DNA of 64,000 nt from Algoriphagus resistens (GCF_001442615.1 NZ_LMXN01000005.1:124001-188000); one strand, 5' to 3'. Shown: positions 45,388 to 55,393, numbered from the stretch's first letter. Numbers and translations: made by a program. The notes: a model not told the origin generated them from the letters alone.

Positions 45388-46408
45388 GAATCTGACCTGG
45401 TGGATTTTTATTGCAATGGGTGTAGGTGTAGGGATAGGTTATCTATTCCCCTCCAGCTCTGATTTTATCAACTCCTTTAGCTCCGGGAGTACGAATATTC
45501 CCATCGCTATCGGGTTGATCCTGATGATGTATCCGCCCCTGGCAAAAGTGGATTATAAGCTGTTGCCAAAAGTGTTTCAAAATGTGCGGATTCTCAGCAT
45601 TTCCCTGGTACTAAACTGGATCATAGGTCCGGTACTGATGTTTTTCCTGGCATTGATATTTCTGCAGGATTATCCTGAATACATGGTAGGGCTGATCCTG
45701 ATCGGATTGGCCCGATGTATTGCTATGGTGCTGGTATGGAATGACCTAGCGGAGGGAAGCAGTGAATATGGAGCGGGTTTGGTGGCGCTGAACAGTATTT
45801 TCCAGGTGTTTATGTATAGCTTTTATGCGTGGCTGTTTATAACCGTGCTGCCTCCTTACTTCGGATTTGAAGGAGTCATAGTGGATATTTCCATTAGAAC
45901 CATTGCTGAGAGTGTTGCTGTTTATCTCGGGATTCCATTTCTGGCTGGAATCCTCAGCAGGTTGATCCTGGTCAGCATAAAAGGAGAAGAGTGGTATAAA
46001 AACGCGTTTATTCCGGCAATTTCTCCCATGACCCTCATCGCACTACTATTTACCATTGTGGTGATGTTCTCTCTCAAAGGTGATCTGATCGTGGAGATCC
46101 CGATGGATGTGGTCCGTATTGCCATTCCTCTTCTGGTCTATTTCACCTTGATGTTTATCATCGGGTTTTTCTTCAGCAAGGCCATGGGAGCCACTTATGA
46201 CAAAAACGCCGCTATCTCCTTTACTGCCGCCGGAAACAATTTTGAACTGGCAATTGCGGTTGCCATCGCTGTTTTTGGACTGGATTCGGGACAGGCATTT
46301 ACCGGGGTGATCGGCCCATTGGTGGAAGTCCCTGCATTGATAATTTTGGTGAGGGTGAGCTTTTGGTTGAGAGATAAGTATTATGGAACTCCAAAACTTG
46401 CGGATTGA
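45350..46408 (+). CDS. acr3: Arsenite efflux transporter Acr3
   Basis: Acr3 exports As(III). The 352-residue protein (from ATG 45350) has ten membrane helices. The conserved cysteine Cys123 lies in [16 protein letters not shown], and the conserved glutamate lies in [20 protein letters not shown] near residue 305; both are essential in known Acr3. The upstream frame to 45239 overlaps the arsC gene and has no membrane-protein character, so the ATG at 45350 is preferred. The stop codon overlaps the arsO-like start (tgatg). Confidence 0.94.
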   Translation: MTAFRKKLGFLDKNLTWWIFIAMGVGVGIGYLFPSSSDFINSFSSGSTNIPIAIGLILMMYPPLAKVDYKLLPKVFQNVRILSISLVLNWIIGPVLMFFLALIFLQDYPEYMVGLILIGLARCIAMVLVWNDLAEGSSEYGAGLVALNSIFQVFMYSFYAWLFITVLPPYFGFEGVIVDISIRTIAESVAVYLGIPFLAGILSRLILVSIKGEEWYKNAFIPAISPMTLIALLFTIVVMFSLKGDLIVEIPMDVVRIAIPLLVYFTLMFIIGFFFSKAMGATYDKNAAISFTAAGNNFELAIAVAIAVFGLDSGQAFTGVIGPLVEVPALIILVRVSFWLRDKYYGTPKLAD

Positions 46409-47472
46409 TGGAAAAGGAAGTTGATCTGATAATTATTGGGGGAGGACAAAGTGCCCTTGCCTGTGGCTACTTTCTCCGCAGAGCGGAGCTGGATTATTTT
46501 ATTTTGGATGACCGGGAAGATTGTGGTGGCAGCTGGCCACAGACCTGGGAGTCCCTCACACTCTTTTCGCCCTCCAAGTTCAGCTCTCTTCCGGGCTTTA
46601 TGATGCCCGCATCCGTAGGAGCATATCCTTCCCGCGATGAAGTAATCGCCTACCTCTGTGCCTATGAACAACGTTATGATTTCCCGATTAAGAGGAATGT
46701 ACGTGTTACAAAAGTAGAGCTTCAAAACGGTGTTTTTCATATCCATATCGCGGAGGGGGAACAGCTGAAAGCAAAAGCTGTGATCTCCGCCACGGGAACC
46801 TGGCAAAAGCCTTTTATTCCTGAAGTACCTGGAAGGAAAAGTTTTAAGGGAATCCAGATTCATTCGGTGGAGTATCAAAATGCCGAAATCTTTAAAGGAA
46901 AAAAAGTACTTGTTGTGGGTGAAGGAAACACCGGGGCCCAACTGCTTGCCGAGGTCAGCAAAGTGGCCAGTACAGTATGGGCTACCCATAAGCAACCGGA
47001 GTTTTTGCCCGATGATGTGGATGGCCGGGTGTTGTTTGATCTGGCTACTGCAAAATATGAAGCTGAGAAACAGGGCAAACCTTTTGACGCATCCCAATAC
47101 CATCTGGGGAATATTGTCATAACCCCTGCGGTCAAAGAAGCCCGTGACAGGGATGTGTTCAGATCCAAGGGCCGAATTTCAGCCATAGAGGATGCCGTGG
47201 TAGTCTGGGAAAATGGGGACAGAGAGGATGTTGAGGCCATTCTCTGGTGTACAGGATTCGGTTTTGCTACCGATCATCTCTCAGGTCTGGTTCCTACTGA
47301 TTCAAGGGGTAGGATAGCTACTGAAGGCACCCGCTGTAAAGAGGTGCCGGGGCTCTGGCTGGTAGGTTACGGAGGATGGACCGGTTTTGCCTCTGCTACC
47401 CTTATAGGCATTGGCCGCTCAGCGCGCCAGACAGTAAAAGAAGTTGTGGAATATATCAAAGAATTAAAATGA
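46408..47472 (+). CDS. arsO: Flavin monooxygenase, ArsO-like
   Basis: The 354-residue protein has an FAD site (LIIIGGGQSALACGYFLRRA), a GGSWPQTWESLTLFSP motif of flavin-containing monooxygenase relatives, and a second dinucleotide site VVGEGNTGAQLLAEV for NADPH. It ends with a GYGGWTGFASATLIGIGRSA segment. ArsO-type proteins recur at the end of ars operons; the exact reaction is not established to my knowledge, and oxidation of As(III) or organoarsenicals is one suggestion. The start overlaps the acr3 stop (TGATG), so expression is coupled. Confidence 0.85.
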   Translation: MEKEVDLIIIGGGQSALACGYFLRRAELDYFILDDREDCGGSWPQTWESLTLFSPSKFSSLPGFMMPASVGAYPSRDEVIAYLCAYEQRYDFPIKRNVRVTKVELQNGVFHIHIAEGEQLKAKAVISATGTWQKPFIPEVPGRKSFKGIQIHSVEYQNAEIFKGKKVLVVGEGNTGAQLLAEVSKVASTVWATHKQPEFLPDDVDGRVLFDLATAKYEAEKQGKPFDASQYHLGNIVITPAVKEARDRDVFRSKGRISAIEDAVVVWENGDREDVEAILWCTGFGFATDHLSGLVPTDSRGRIATEGTRCKEVPGLWLVGYGGWTGFASATLIGIGRSARQTVKEVVEYIKELK

Positions 47473-48194
47473 AAGTCGCTTACTTTTCTGTACATGCAAA
47501 ATTTGCCAGGAATGGGATAAAGGTCACTCGCAGTTTTACAGCCTAGTCGCTGAACTGCACGGTAGCAGGATTGGTAGCCTTGTTTTCTGGTTCTTCTCGG
47601 TGTGTTTTTTGGGGAGTAGCAGAAATGGGTATTTCTGTCTTCAGAGGTTAGCGTATAGGTATTGTCCTACTGGTCAAAATAGTGGAAGAAATGGAGAATC
47701 ATGGAATCTGGATGTTACAGATCGGTATTTTTCCTTAAAATCATGGGAGTATTTTACTCCATGAGAATTCAGGTTTTAGAAAAGTACTGACAAGGGAGAA
47801 AATAGGCCAAATGCCTGGGCCTTGGCATGATACTGTCCTATCAGAGTGCAAAGTAACCAGGATTGGCGTAGATACAGGAAAACCTGTAGATAAGATTGAG
47901 AAGAAAAAGTGGATGCCATCCATCGTTTACAGCCTGCCTTTGAGTGGAATAGGGACGGGGTTGTGTTTGTGATCGTTAGGTAGCTTGAGTACCATTTTTC
48001 TGCAAGTATAAAAGGTCGGCTATACCGGTGTACTTTTAGCTTCCTTACCGATAGACTTCTTCATTCCAAAAACAGTATAATGGATTCCCATAAAACTTCA
48101 GTGCGAAAATTTTCAACTGTCTTTACTGAATATGCTTATGAGGATAGTTATTCTAATAAAGTGTAAATTGGTTTGAATTTCTTAATTTTGGTCC
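47473..48194. other. Long intergenic region, possible gene remnants
   Basis: The 722 bases between the ars operon and the AraC gene have no supported gene. A short frame begins at 47469 (MKVAYFSVHAKF...) but stops after about 25 codons, and another gene-like stretch near 47895-47971 (KKKWMPSIVYSLPLSG) also stops. Composition suggests a decayed gene, but none is recognisable. Confidence 0.4.
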
Positions 48195-49073
48195 ATGGAA
48201 AATAAATCAGAACGTTGCATTTCGGATTTCAACACAGAACTCAAACTGAAGGGCTTCAATGTATTTCAAATAGAAGAGGATGGGGCTTCCACCAAAGTTT
48301 ATAGCCGTAAGGATTTCTACAAAATCTGCCTTACTACGGGGAAAAGCAAAATCCATTATGCAGACCGAAGCTTTGAGCAGGAAGGAACCATTTTGTTTTT
48401 TGGGAATCCCCATATTCCATACGCATGGGAAACGATCTCCAGTACTTATGTAGGGTACACCTGTCTTTTCTCAGAAGAGTTCCTGAAGTTGTCTGACCGC
48501 TTTGATGGTATTTTACAATCTCCTCTGTTTAAGATAGGTGGAACGCCTGTTTTGATGATAAGTGAAAAACAACGGGTCTTTTTAAACTCTTTATTTATAA
48601 AGATGATCGAGGAGCAACAAACGGAGTATATGTATAAGGATGATTTGATTAGAAACTACATACATCTTATTATCCATGAGGCGCTTAAACTGGAACCATC
48701 CGGAAATTTGGACCAGCATAACAATGCGTCTTCCAGACTGACTTCAGTTTTTCTAGAGCTTTTGGAGCGGCAGTTTCCTATCGAAAGCGTAGACAATCCA
48801 CTTCAACTGAGAACAGCCCAGGATTTTGCAGCCAGTTTAGCTGTGCATGTTAATTACTTGAACAAATCGGTTAAAGCATTGACTGGAAAACCTACCTCAG
48901 CACATATTTCAGAGAGGATTTTTGCTGAAGCTAAGGCCTTGTTGCTACATACCAACTGGAATGTCAGTGAAATCGCCTATGCCCTGGGATTTGAATACCC
49001 TACCTATTTCAACAATTTTTTCAAGAAAATTTCCGGTACCACCCCTAAAGCTATCCGGTCTGCAGAAGTTTGA
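48195..49073 (+). CDS. AraC family transcriptional regulator
   Basis: The 292-residue protein has an N-terminal cupin-like sensing domain (about 15-170, with KIHYADRSFEQEGTILFFG and PYAWE) and two C-terminal helix-turn-helix units (about 195-290). The second motif contains NVSEIAYALGFEYPTYFNNFFKKISGTTP, split over the conserved positions of the AraC signature. It precedes an acetyltransferase, a cupin and an SDR on the same strand, and probably controls them. The effector is unknown. Confidence 0.93.
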   Translation: MENKSERCISDFNTELKLKGFNVFQIEEDGASTKVYSRKDFYKICLTTGKSKIHYADRSFEQEGTILFFGNPHIPYAWETISSTYVGYTCLFSEEFLKLSDRFDGILQSPLFKIGGTPVLMISEKQRVFLNSLFIKMIEEQQTEYMYKDDLIRNYIHLIIHEALKLEPSGNLDQHNNASSRLTSVFLELLERQFPIESVDNPLQLRTAQDFAASLAVHVNYLNKSVKALTGKPTSAHISERIFAEAKALLLHTNWNVSEIAYALGFEYPTYFNNFFKKISGTTPKAIRSAEV

Positions 49074-49158
49074 TTTTCTTACTTTTTGATTTGAAGCTCA
49101 TTACTTTTTCGGGCTAACACGAGGTAGCTTTGCATTGGATTATCAAATTAATCAATCG

Positions 49159-49752
49159 ATGCATACCTCAGACCACACGAATAAAGATGCCAAAAATATA
49201 TGGCAAAGACTGATGACAGGGGAATCCATTTCCATGGATGATCCCGGATACTCCAGGGTACATGAGGTAGTGGAGGCAACTAGAAAACTTGTTCTTCAGC
49301 TGAATAGTCTTAGCGAAGACCATGAAATCCGTCAAAAATTAGCTGAGATTACCGGAAGGAAGATTGATCCCAGGACTACAGTTTTTCCTCCTTTCTATAC
49401 CAATTACGGAAAAAACATATCGCTGGGGAAGCAGGTGTTTATTAATCACCTGTGTAGTATGCTGGATCTTGGGGGGATCACCATCGAAGACGGTGTAATG
49501 ATAGGTCCCCGGGTAAATTTGATCTCCGAAAATCACCCCGTAAACCCCAGACATAGAAATACGCTGGTACCCGGAGCTGTCTTGATTGAGAAAAATGCCT
49601 GGATAGGAGCTGCTTCTACTATCCTTCCCGGGATCACTGTTGGTGAAAATTCTGTAGTGGCAGCCGGTGCACTGGTCACTAAGGATGTGCCAGCCCACAG
49701 CCTGGTGGCAGGAGTCCCAGCTAAAATTATCAAATCAATACAGGATATATAA
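49159..49752 (+). CDS. Sugar/maltose O-acetyltransferase-like, left-handed beta-helix
   Basis: From ATG 49159 (197 residues; a TTG eight codons upstream is less likely) the protein has an N-terminal Mac-type helical part (WQRLMTGESISMDDPGYSRV) and a hexapeptide-repeat helix with ITIEDGVMIGPRVNLISENH, IGAASTILPGITVGENSVVAAGALVTKDVP and VAGVPAKIIKS. The catalytic His appears in ENHPV. The Mac/NodL branch acetylates sugars or small acceptors. It is followed nine bases later by the cupin gene. Confidence 0.9.
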   Translation: MHTSDHTNKDAKNIWQRLMTGESISMDDPGYSRVHEVVEATRKLVLQLNSLSEDHEIRQKLAEITGRKIDPRTTVFPPFYTNYGKNISLGKQVFINHLCSMLDLGGITIEDGVMIGPRVNLISENHPVNPRHRNTLVPGAVLIEKNAWIGAASTILPGITVGENSVVAAGALVTKDVPAHSLVAGVPAKIIKSIQDI

Positions 49753-49761
49753 TTATAATAT

Positions 49762-50235
49762 ATGAAGGAGTTTGTAATAGTAGCGGCCGCATTGCTCATG
49801 TTTTTGGCATGTCAACCGAAAGAAGCCGAGTTAACCACGAAGAAAGAAGTGGAGTCTATATTTCCAAGTGGTGAAAAAGGTTCGGATGAGTTTTTTACAG
49901 GAAATGCATATGCATTAAGTCTGGTGCCTTCAGATTCCACCTTAACGACATTGGTTGGCAATGTGTACTTTGAAGCAGGGGCAAGAAGCCATTGGCATAC
50001 CCATCCTGCAGGTCAGATTCTGATAATTACCGATGGGATCGGATATCATCAATTGGAGGGACAGCCACGCCAAGAGCTTAAAAAGGGAGATGTGGCCACC
50101 TGTCCTCCCAATATCAGGCACTGGCATGGGGCCAGCCCGTATACAGGTATGCAACAACTTTACATTATCCCCAACAACGAAAAAGGTATTGTAGAATGGA
50201 TGGAGCCTGTGACAGATGAACAGTATTTTCGATAG
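49762..50235 (+). CDS. Cupin lipoprotein
   Basis: The 157-residue protein has a lipoprotein signal with Cys17 (LMFLACQPKE). The mature part is one cupin barrel with metal-binding motif WHTHPAGQILIITDG (three His/Gln positions) and the second motif CPPNIRHWHGAS. The metal would probably be Fe, Mn or Zn. Family members are often found beside SDR and carboxymuconolactone-decarboxylase-like genes. It probably sits in the periplasm. Its substrate is unknown. Confidence 0.87.
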   Translation: MKEFVIVAAALLMFLACQPKEAELTTKKEVESIFPSGEKGSDEFFTGNAYALSLVPSDSTLTTLVGNVYFEAGARSHWHTHPAGQILIITDGIGYHQLEGQPRQELKKGDVATCPPNIRHWHGASPYTGMQQLYIIPNNEKGIVEWMEPVTDEQYFR

Positions 50236-50314
50236 CTAGGAATTTTGCTTGGAAAAGTGTGTGAGACATGAAGCCTGTCTGTTGCAAACATGAAGGTCTC
50301 ATGCTTTCCTGCTT

Positions 50315-50490
50315 ATGCATTCACATGAAATCGAGCATGATGAAAACGTCGCTCACTGGAATGATTATTCGCCATGCGAGATTCCATATGACCTTTGAAA
50401 AACTATTATAAACATATGAAACGATGATTAACAGAAGTGAGAGATTCCAAATGGCATTAATAAATAACAAATTTAGAATAGCATGTTAAA
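50315..50490 (+). repeat. Interspersed leader repeat, copy B
   Basis: This block is related to 27252-27462 in reverse orientation. It contains ATGCATTCACATGAAATCGA (50315-50334), then AATGATTATTCGCCATG with unit B1 (50378-50421, GAGATTCCATATGACC...) and a degenerate unit B2 (50441-50490, GAGATTCCAAATGG...) that contains the SDR start codon at 50483. A 28-codon frame at 50325-50411 covers the same GMII-x-HARFHM segment seen in copy A. The central hairpin of copy A is missing here. Confidence 0.7.
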
Positions 50491-51229
50491 TAACATTCAA
50501 GGTAAAGTTGTAGTAATAACTGGAGCAAGCAGTGGTTTAGGGGAAGCAGCCGCCAAAAATCTGGCGGATATGGGGGCAGTTGTCGTCCTTGGGGCAAGAA
50601 GGGCCGAACGTATCGAACGGTTGGTAGAGGAAATACAAGCCAAAGGGGGGAAAGGGTTGGCGGTCGCTACAGATGTGACCAAGCGTAATCAGGTCAAGAA
50701 ACTGGTGGATTCAGCAGTAGCGCATTTTGGGAAGGTGGATGTGATCATAAATAATGCAGGGGTGATGCCGCTGTCACCAATGGACAGATTAAATTTAGAC
50801 GAGTGGGATTTGATGGTAGATGTGAATATCAAAGGGGTTCTCAATGGTATAGCAGCCGTACTTCCTTATATGAAGGAGCAGAAGTCAGGTCAGATCATTA
50901 ATACCTCCTCTGTGGCTGGACACAAGCTGTTTGGAGGATCTGCAGTGTATTCTGCCACAAAATTTGCTGTACGGGCATTGAGCGAGGGATTAAGAATGGA
51001 AGTCAAGCCTTACAATATCCGTACAACCATCATCAGCCCGGGAGCAGTAAAGACCGAACTTCTGGAACATATCAGTGAAGAAGATATCCAACAAGCCAAC
51101 AAAACGTATGTAGGGTCTGTGGGGTTGAGTCCGGAGACTTTTGCCAATCTGGTGGCTTTTGCAATCAGCCAGCCAGAGGATGTGGATATCAACGAGATCC
51201 TTTTTCGGCCTACTTCCCAAGAGTTGTAA
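50483..51229 (+). CDS. SDR family oxidoreductase
   Basis: The 248-residue classical short-chain dehydrogenase has the NAD(P) motif [13 protein letters not shown] (13-25), NNAGVMP for the nucleotide-stabilising loop, catalytic Ser in INTSSVAG, and YSATK with Tyr and Lys. The Arg-rich start of beta2 (GARRAER) suggests NADP(H). It would reduce a ketone or aldehyde. It lies in the AraC-acetyltransferase-cupin cluster, but after a 247-base gap that holds the interspersed repeat. Confidence 0.93.
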   Translation: MLNNIQGKVVVITGASSGLGEAAAKNLADMGAVVVLGARRAERIERLVEEIQAKGGKGLAVATDVTKRNQVKKLVDSAVAHFGKVDVIINNAGVMPLSPMDRLNLDEWDLMVDVNIKGVLNGIAAVLPYMKEQKSGQIINTSSVAGHKLFGGSAVYSATKFAVRALSEGLRMEVKPYNIRTTIISPGAVKTELLEHISEEDIQQANKTYVGSVGLSPETFANLVAFAISQPEDVDINEILFRPTSQEL

Positions 51230-51314
51230 ATGGTGGGTACTCAGATCAGTTACTAACAAACAAGAGTACGAGTTTGAGGAAAGGAATAATTATGCGGGAT
51301 GAAAATGATAAGCT

Positions 51315-51821
51315 ATGTTCCGAAAATTTAAAGTGAATTATAGTCATACCAAATTGAGGACGATAACAATTTTGTTGCTGTATGGAATATTGTCCACCAC
51401 GGGAATGTTCTACCAAGGCGAAGAACCTCGTGCACAAATTGTAAATGATATGGAAAGCGAAGCAGTACAAATCGAAATAATAGTAGGAGATCAGCAGTTT
51501 TTGGCTAATTTGAATGAAAGTGAGACAGTCCGGACTTTCTTGACACTTCTTCCAATGACCGTGAATATGGGTGATTTAAACAGCAATGAGAAATACATAG
51601 ATCTTCCACAGAACCTACCCCAAAATGCAAGTAATCCAGATGCCATTCAGGTTGGGGATTTAATGCTTTGGGGATCCCGCACCTTGGTTATATTCTACAA
51701 ATCATTTTCTACTTCCTATCCTTATACCGCATTGGGGAAACTTACTAATTCTGATGGATTGGTACAGGCTTTAGGTGTAGGAAATGTAGAGGTTACATTC
51801 CGGGTTAAGACTGAGTATTAA
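51315..51821 (+). CDS. Cyclophilin-like fold protein, secreted
   Basis: The 168-residue protein has an N-terminal hydrophobic helix (about 15-32) and then a small beta-barrel with IVGDQQFLANLNESETVRTF and LPMTVNMGDLNSNEKYIDLPQNLP, followed by GDLMLWGSRTLVIFYKSF, the signature of the cyclophilin-like (DUF-type) family. The usual family member has no signal; this one has one. It may sit in the periplasm. It commonly travels with SDR, cupin and AraC genes; the function is unknown. Confidence 0.82.
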   Translation: MFRKFKVNYSHTKLRTITILLLYGILSTTGMFYQGEEPRAQIVNDMESEAVQIEIIVGDQQFLANLNESETVRTFLTLLPMTVNMGDLNSNEKYIDLPQNLPQNASNPDAIQVGDLMLWGSRTLVIFYKSFSTSYPYTALGKLTNSDGLVQALGVGNVEVTFRVKTEY

Positions 51822-52008
51822 TTTGAATGAACCGGTTTCACCTGATGGTAGATTGTTAGTCGAGCATAAAAATTCCTGATTAACCTTTAGTAGAGTTGTG
51901 GGTATGTTGCCCTAAATCTGGATAAATGGAATTCAATCAGAACAGGTCTCCTGATTTCTACCTTGCCGTATTTCCTTATAGTTTTAAGAGATAAAATTCG
52001 ATCCAATC

Positions 52009-52039
52009 AAAAAAAGCCGGATTGTGTCCGGCCTTTTTT
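52009..52039. terminator. Bidirectional intrinsic terminator
   Basis: A GCCGGA/TCCGGC stem (52016-52021 and 52027-52032) with flanking A7 and T6 lies between the convergent cyclophilin-like and molybdoenzyme genes and can act on both strands. Confidence 0.85.
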
Positions 52040-52042
52040 GTG

Positions 52043-54319
52043 TCAAATCTTAATTGGCAATTCATATATCCGCTTCCCGGTCATTTTGTATACCGCATTG
52101 CACAATGCAGGTATAAACGGAGGTACTGGAGGTTCACCTACGCCTGTAGGCTTTTCAGTACTATCCATAATATGTACATGGATATTTCTCGGTGATTGGG
52201 ACATCCGGATCACTTGATACCCGTCAAAATTATTCTGTTGCACCTGTCCGTTTTCAAATGATATCGCAGAAGTAGTGGCTAAGCTGGTCGCAAATTGAGC
52301 CCCGCCTTCAAACTGAGAACGGATTCTGTCTGTATTTACCGGTACTCCACAATCAACTACATAGTGGACATTCGGTATCAGCAATTCACCATTGGCGCCT
52401 TTGTCTACTTCGACGATACAAGCAACGTAAGTCAGAAAGCTTTTATGGGCAGCAAATCCAATGTTTTTTCCCTGTGCCAGTGATTCCTTCCAATTTGCCT
52501 CTTGAGCCACTCTGCGGATTACATTTTTGAGACGGCCGGTATTCCAGGGGAATTTCTCAATAGGCTCTCCATAGTTGCCAAATGTACCTTTCATCTCCCC
52601 TTCAAAAGAAATGTTTCTATCTTCTCCGAGTAAATCCAGTAACATATCAACGGGATCCATGTTCCGTGCTTCGGCTATCTCATCTAGCATTCCGTTTACC
52701 GCAAAAGAGTGATGGATATTACTTACTGATCTTAACCAGCCTATGCGGGTATGGGCCCTGGATTCATGGGTTTCTATTCGAATATTGGGGACTTCAAACG
52801 GAAAGTCTATGCAACCCAGCCCCAGTTCTCCATCTGAGGGATGCAGTTCATCCGGGGTGCTTGTTGCTCCGATTGCCGGGAAAACCGTGTGGTGGTTCCA
52901 TCCGCTGAACTTCCCTTCGTCATCCAATGTGACTTTTATGCGCTGAGCACTCAAAGAGTGGTAAAAATCATGGTGAATATCGTCTTCTCTTGTCCATTGA
53001 ACTCTAACAGGGCCTTCGGTGGCTTTGGAAAGCAAGGCTGCTTCCACAACAAAGTCTGGCTTTGATTTTCTGCCAAAACCTCCTCCCAGAAGAGTCACAT
53101 TCACCCTCACCTGTTCTTCGGGAATACCCAATGCAGTAGCCACGGCGGTTCTCGCCCATTGGGGATGCTGGGTAGGAGCCCAGATTTCACAGAAGTCCGC
53201 TTTCCAGTTAGCAATTGCCACAGGAGGTTCCATAGTAGCATGTGCGTAATAGGGAGCCACAAAGCTTCTTTCCAATACGGTTTTTGCTTTACGTTGAGCA
53301 TTGGAAAAATCGCCTTTCTCCCTGCGGATCTGGCCATTCGTTAACGTACTCTTTACCATTTCTTCCAGCTGCCTGGCTGAGTCATAAGTTTGATTTGGTC
53401 CTAAGTCCCATTCTACTTCCAGGGCTTTTCTTCCCTGAATTGCTGCCCAGGTATTGTCTGCAAGTACTGCGATACCTTCCAGTGCCTTATCCAAACCCGT
53501 GGGGATTCCTTGCCCATCAATTTTTATAACGCGGCTTACCCCGGAAATTGCCAACGCTTTTTCATCCGAAAATGAAACAACTTTTGCTCCGATCACTGGA
53601 CTTCTCCGGATCACCGCGATTTGCATTCCTGGGATATCTACGTCAGCTCCGAAAACGGCCTTTCCTATGGCAATATCTTTGGCATCGTATATCGGCACAT
53701 CCTTGCCTATGAGCTTATAGTCCTTCAGGTTTTTTAGTTTAACGTCTTCAGACTTAGGGATTTCTTGATTTTTCAACTCTTCAATCAATTCTCCAAAGTC
53801 AGCGGTCTTTCCGTCCGAATGAATAACCTGGCCCTTTTCAGTGCGGCATTCAGATGGATCCACTTCCCATTTCCCGGCAGCTGCGTTGATAAGCATCAAT
53901 CTGGCGATGGCACCTGCTTGCCGCATCGGTTCAAAAAACATGCGGACAGAATAAGATCCATCTGTGTTTTGATCTCCATATTTTTCGTTGTCTCCCTCTG
54001 CCTGTATGATTTTTACCTTAGCCCAGTCAGCTCCCAGTTCATCTGCGATAATCATCGGAAGAGAGGTGCGTATGCCAGTACCCATTTCAGATCTATGGGC
54101 AATAAGTGTGACCTGATTGTCTGAATCAAGGATTAGGTAAGCATTGGGAGCGAAGCTAATGGGATCACCTTTCGGTCCACTGCATTGAAAATTCACTCCG
54201 AGGAGAAAACCACCGGTGGCCAAACTTCCAATTTTCAGGAATTCCCTCCTTGAAGGAATATATACCTTGCTTAAATTCTCAGGATCCTGTTGTTTACGGG
54301 AAAGAAATTTTGTGAACAT
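52043..54319 (-). CDS. Molybdopterin-binding subunit of xanthine-dehydrogenase-family enzyme
   Basis: The 758-residue protein has a Tat-type signal (SRREFLKIGSLATGG), so the folded enzyme is exported. The catalytic part matches isoquinoline-1-oxidoreductase-like and aldehyde oxidase large subunits: HRSEMGTGIRTSLPMIIADE, GGGFGRKSKPDFVVEAALL, HATMEPPVAIANW and the active-site glutamate in GVGEPPVPPFIPALCNAV. It would hydroxylate an aldehyde or N-heterocycle with molybdopterin cytosine dinucleotide. No FAD subunit is visible, so this is the two-subunit type that passes electrons to a cytochrome. The small subunit lies six bases upstream. Confidence 0.94.
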   Translation of the reverse strand: MFTKFLSRKQQDPENLSKVYIPSRREFLKIGSLATGGFLLGVNFQCSGPKGDPISFAPNAYLILDSDNQVTLIAHRSEMGTGIRTSLPMIIADELGADWAKVKIIQAEGDNEKYGDQNTDGSYSVRMFFEPMRQAGAIARLMLINAAAGKWEVDPSECRTEKGQVIHSDGKTADFGELIEELKNQEIPKSEDVKLKNLKDYKLIGKDVPIYDAKDIAIGKAVFGADVDIPGMQIAVIRRSPVIGAKVVSFSDEKALAISGVSRVIKIDGQGIPTGLDKALEGIAVLADNTWAAIQGRKALEVEWDLGPNQTYDSARQLEEMVKSTLTNGQIRREKGDFSNAQRKAKTVLERSFVAPYYAHATMEPPVAIANWKADFCEIWAPTQHPQWARTAVATALGIPEEQVRVNVTLLGGGFGRKSKPDFVVEAALLSKATEGPVRVQWTREDDIHHDFYHSLSAQRIKVTLDDEGKFSGWNHHTVFPAIGATSTPDELHPSDGELGLGCIDFPFEVPNIRIETHESRAHTRIGWLRSVSNIHHSFAVNGMLDEIAEARNMDPVDMLLDLLGEDRNISFEGEMKGTFGNYGEPIEKFPWNTGRLKNVIRRVAQEANWKESLAQGKNIGFAAHKSFLTYVACIVEVDKGANGELLIPNVHYVVDCGVPVNTDRIRSQFEGGAQFATSLATTSAISFENGQVQQNNFDGYQVIRMSQSPRNIHVHIMDSTEKPTGVGEPPVPPFIPALCNAVYKMTGKRIYELPIKI

Positions 54320-54325
54320 TTGTGG

Positions 54326-54790
54326 TTATTTCAATGAGATGGATGCAGTATGTATAGCTTCTTTAATACGGTTGTAGGTACCACAGCGGCATATGTTTCC
54401 ATTCATAGCTGTATCAATTTGCTCATCAGATGGAGTGGGATTGGATCCTAAAAGCGCTACAGCACTTAGGATCTGACCTGACTGACAATAGCCGCACTGG
54501 GGGACAACATGCTTTATCCAAGCTTGCTGGACAGGGTGGTCTCCTTTGTCTGAAAGTCCCTCGATGGTGGTAATAGTGGCATTATCGCCAACCTCTGAAA
54601 GCTGAAAGCTGCAGGAGCGTATAGGCGATCCGTCCAGAAGAACTGTGCAGGCACCGCATAGTCCCTGACCACAACCAAATTTGGTTCCTTTGAGCCCTAC
54701 CAAGTCTCTTATTGCCCACAGTAAAGGCATTTCGCTTTCGGCTGAAATTTCATGGACCTTGTTGTTGATTCGAAGAGAATATTTTTCCAT
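54326..54790 (-). CDS. 2Fe-2S subunit of xanthine-dehydrogenase-family enzyme
   Basis: The 154-residue protein carries two 2Fe-2S clusters. The N-terminal plant-type cluster is C40, C45, C48 and C60 (FGCGQGLCGACTVLL, RSCSF). The C-terminal cluster uses CGYCQSGQ and ICRCGTYNRI. It lacks a signal and is presumably carried out by the Tat-tagged large subunit. It is the IorA/CoxS-type partner of the downstream gene. Confidence 0.95.
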   Translation of the reverse strand: MEKYSLRINNKVHEISAESEMPLLWAIRDLVGLKGTKFGCGQGLCGACTVLLDGSPIRSCSFQLSEVGDNATITTIEGLSDKGDHPVQQAWIKHVVPQCGYCQSGQILSAVALLGSNPTPSDEQIDTAMNGNICRCGTYNRIKEAIHTASISLK

Positions 54791-55393
54791 AATTTAATTT
54801 ACTTCATTTTCTGTTATTAAAACAGGACACCTGAATTTATCTTCTAACTGTTTTGGAAGGTAAAGTTTGTGAATTGAAATACACTAAAGTTGAGCTAATC
54901 AAACTTTGGATTAATGGATTCAAATAATCCCTGAATAGGATTAATGAATAGAAGATAGAAGGGGATGCTATACCAATGGCACGAATCTTTGGTTATTAGA
55001 TCTAGGACCTTACAATTTCGAAAGAAAATGAGTGGAAAGCCGGGCAGCTTATTAGTCTGTATCTGGATAAGCTATTTTTTTTATTAAGCCCATAAATAAC
55101 TGGTCATCTTTAAAAAATCATTTTATACATTTTGAAAAGAAACGCGTATTAGCGTTGGCCTGCTTAATATAAAAGACAAAGGATCTTGATTCGAAAATTT
55201 TCAATTTTAACAACTACCATTTTACCTTTGAAAGCAGAGTTTTATTTTTACCACTTATCAAAGCAATTCCTATTTCCTTTGACCTTATCCTTAGTTCTCC
55301 GATTTTTGCAGCATAATCCCTGCTGCATTCGGAGCTGACACACTAACCTGTTTAAGTAAAGATTGCAGCTGCTAAACCGACTATTTCTTCCGA
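54791..55393. other. Divergent intergenic region with a hairpin
   Basis: The 603 bases between the molybdoenzyme operon and the sensor-regulator contain no supported gene. A bulged hairpin at 55297-55334 pairs CTCCGA with TCGGAG and TGCAGC with GCTGCA, with a four-base bulge. It lies 60 bases before the regulator start. The AT-rich middle may hold promoters for both directions. Confidence 0.5.

Noticed and set aside
47741-47923. 60-codon minus-strand frame
   Set aside because: Composition is not protein-like and there are no neighbours or motifs to support it.
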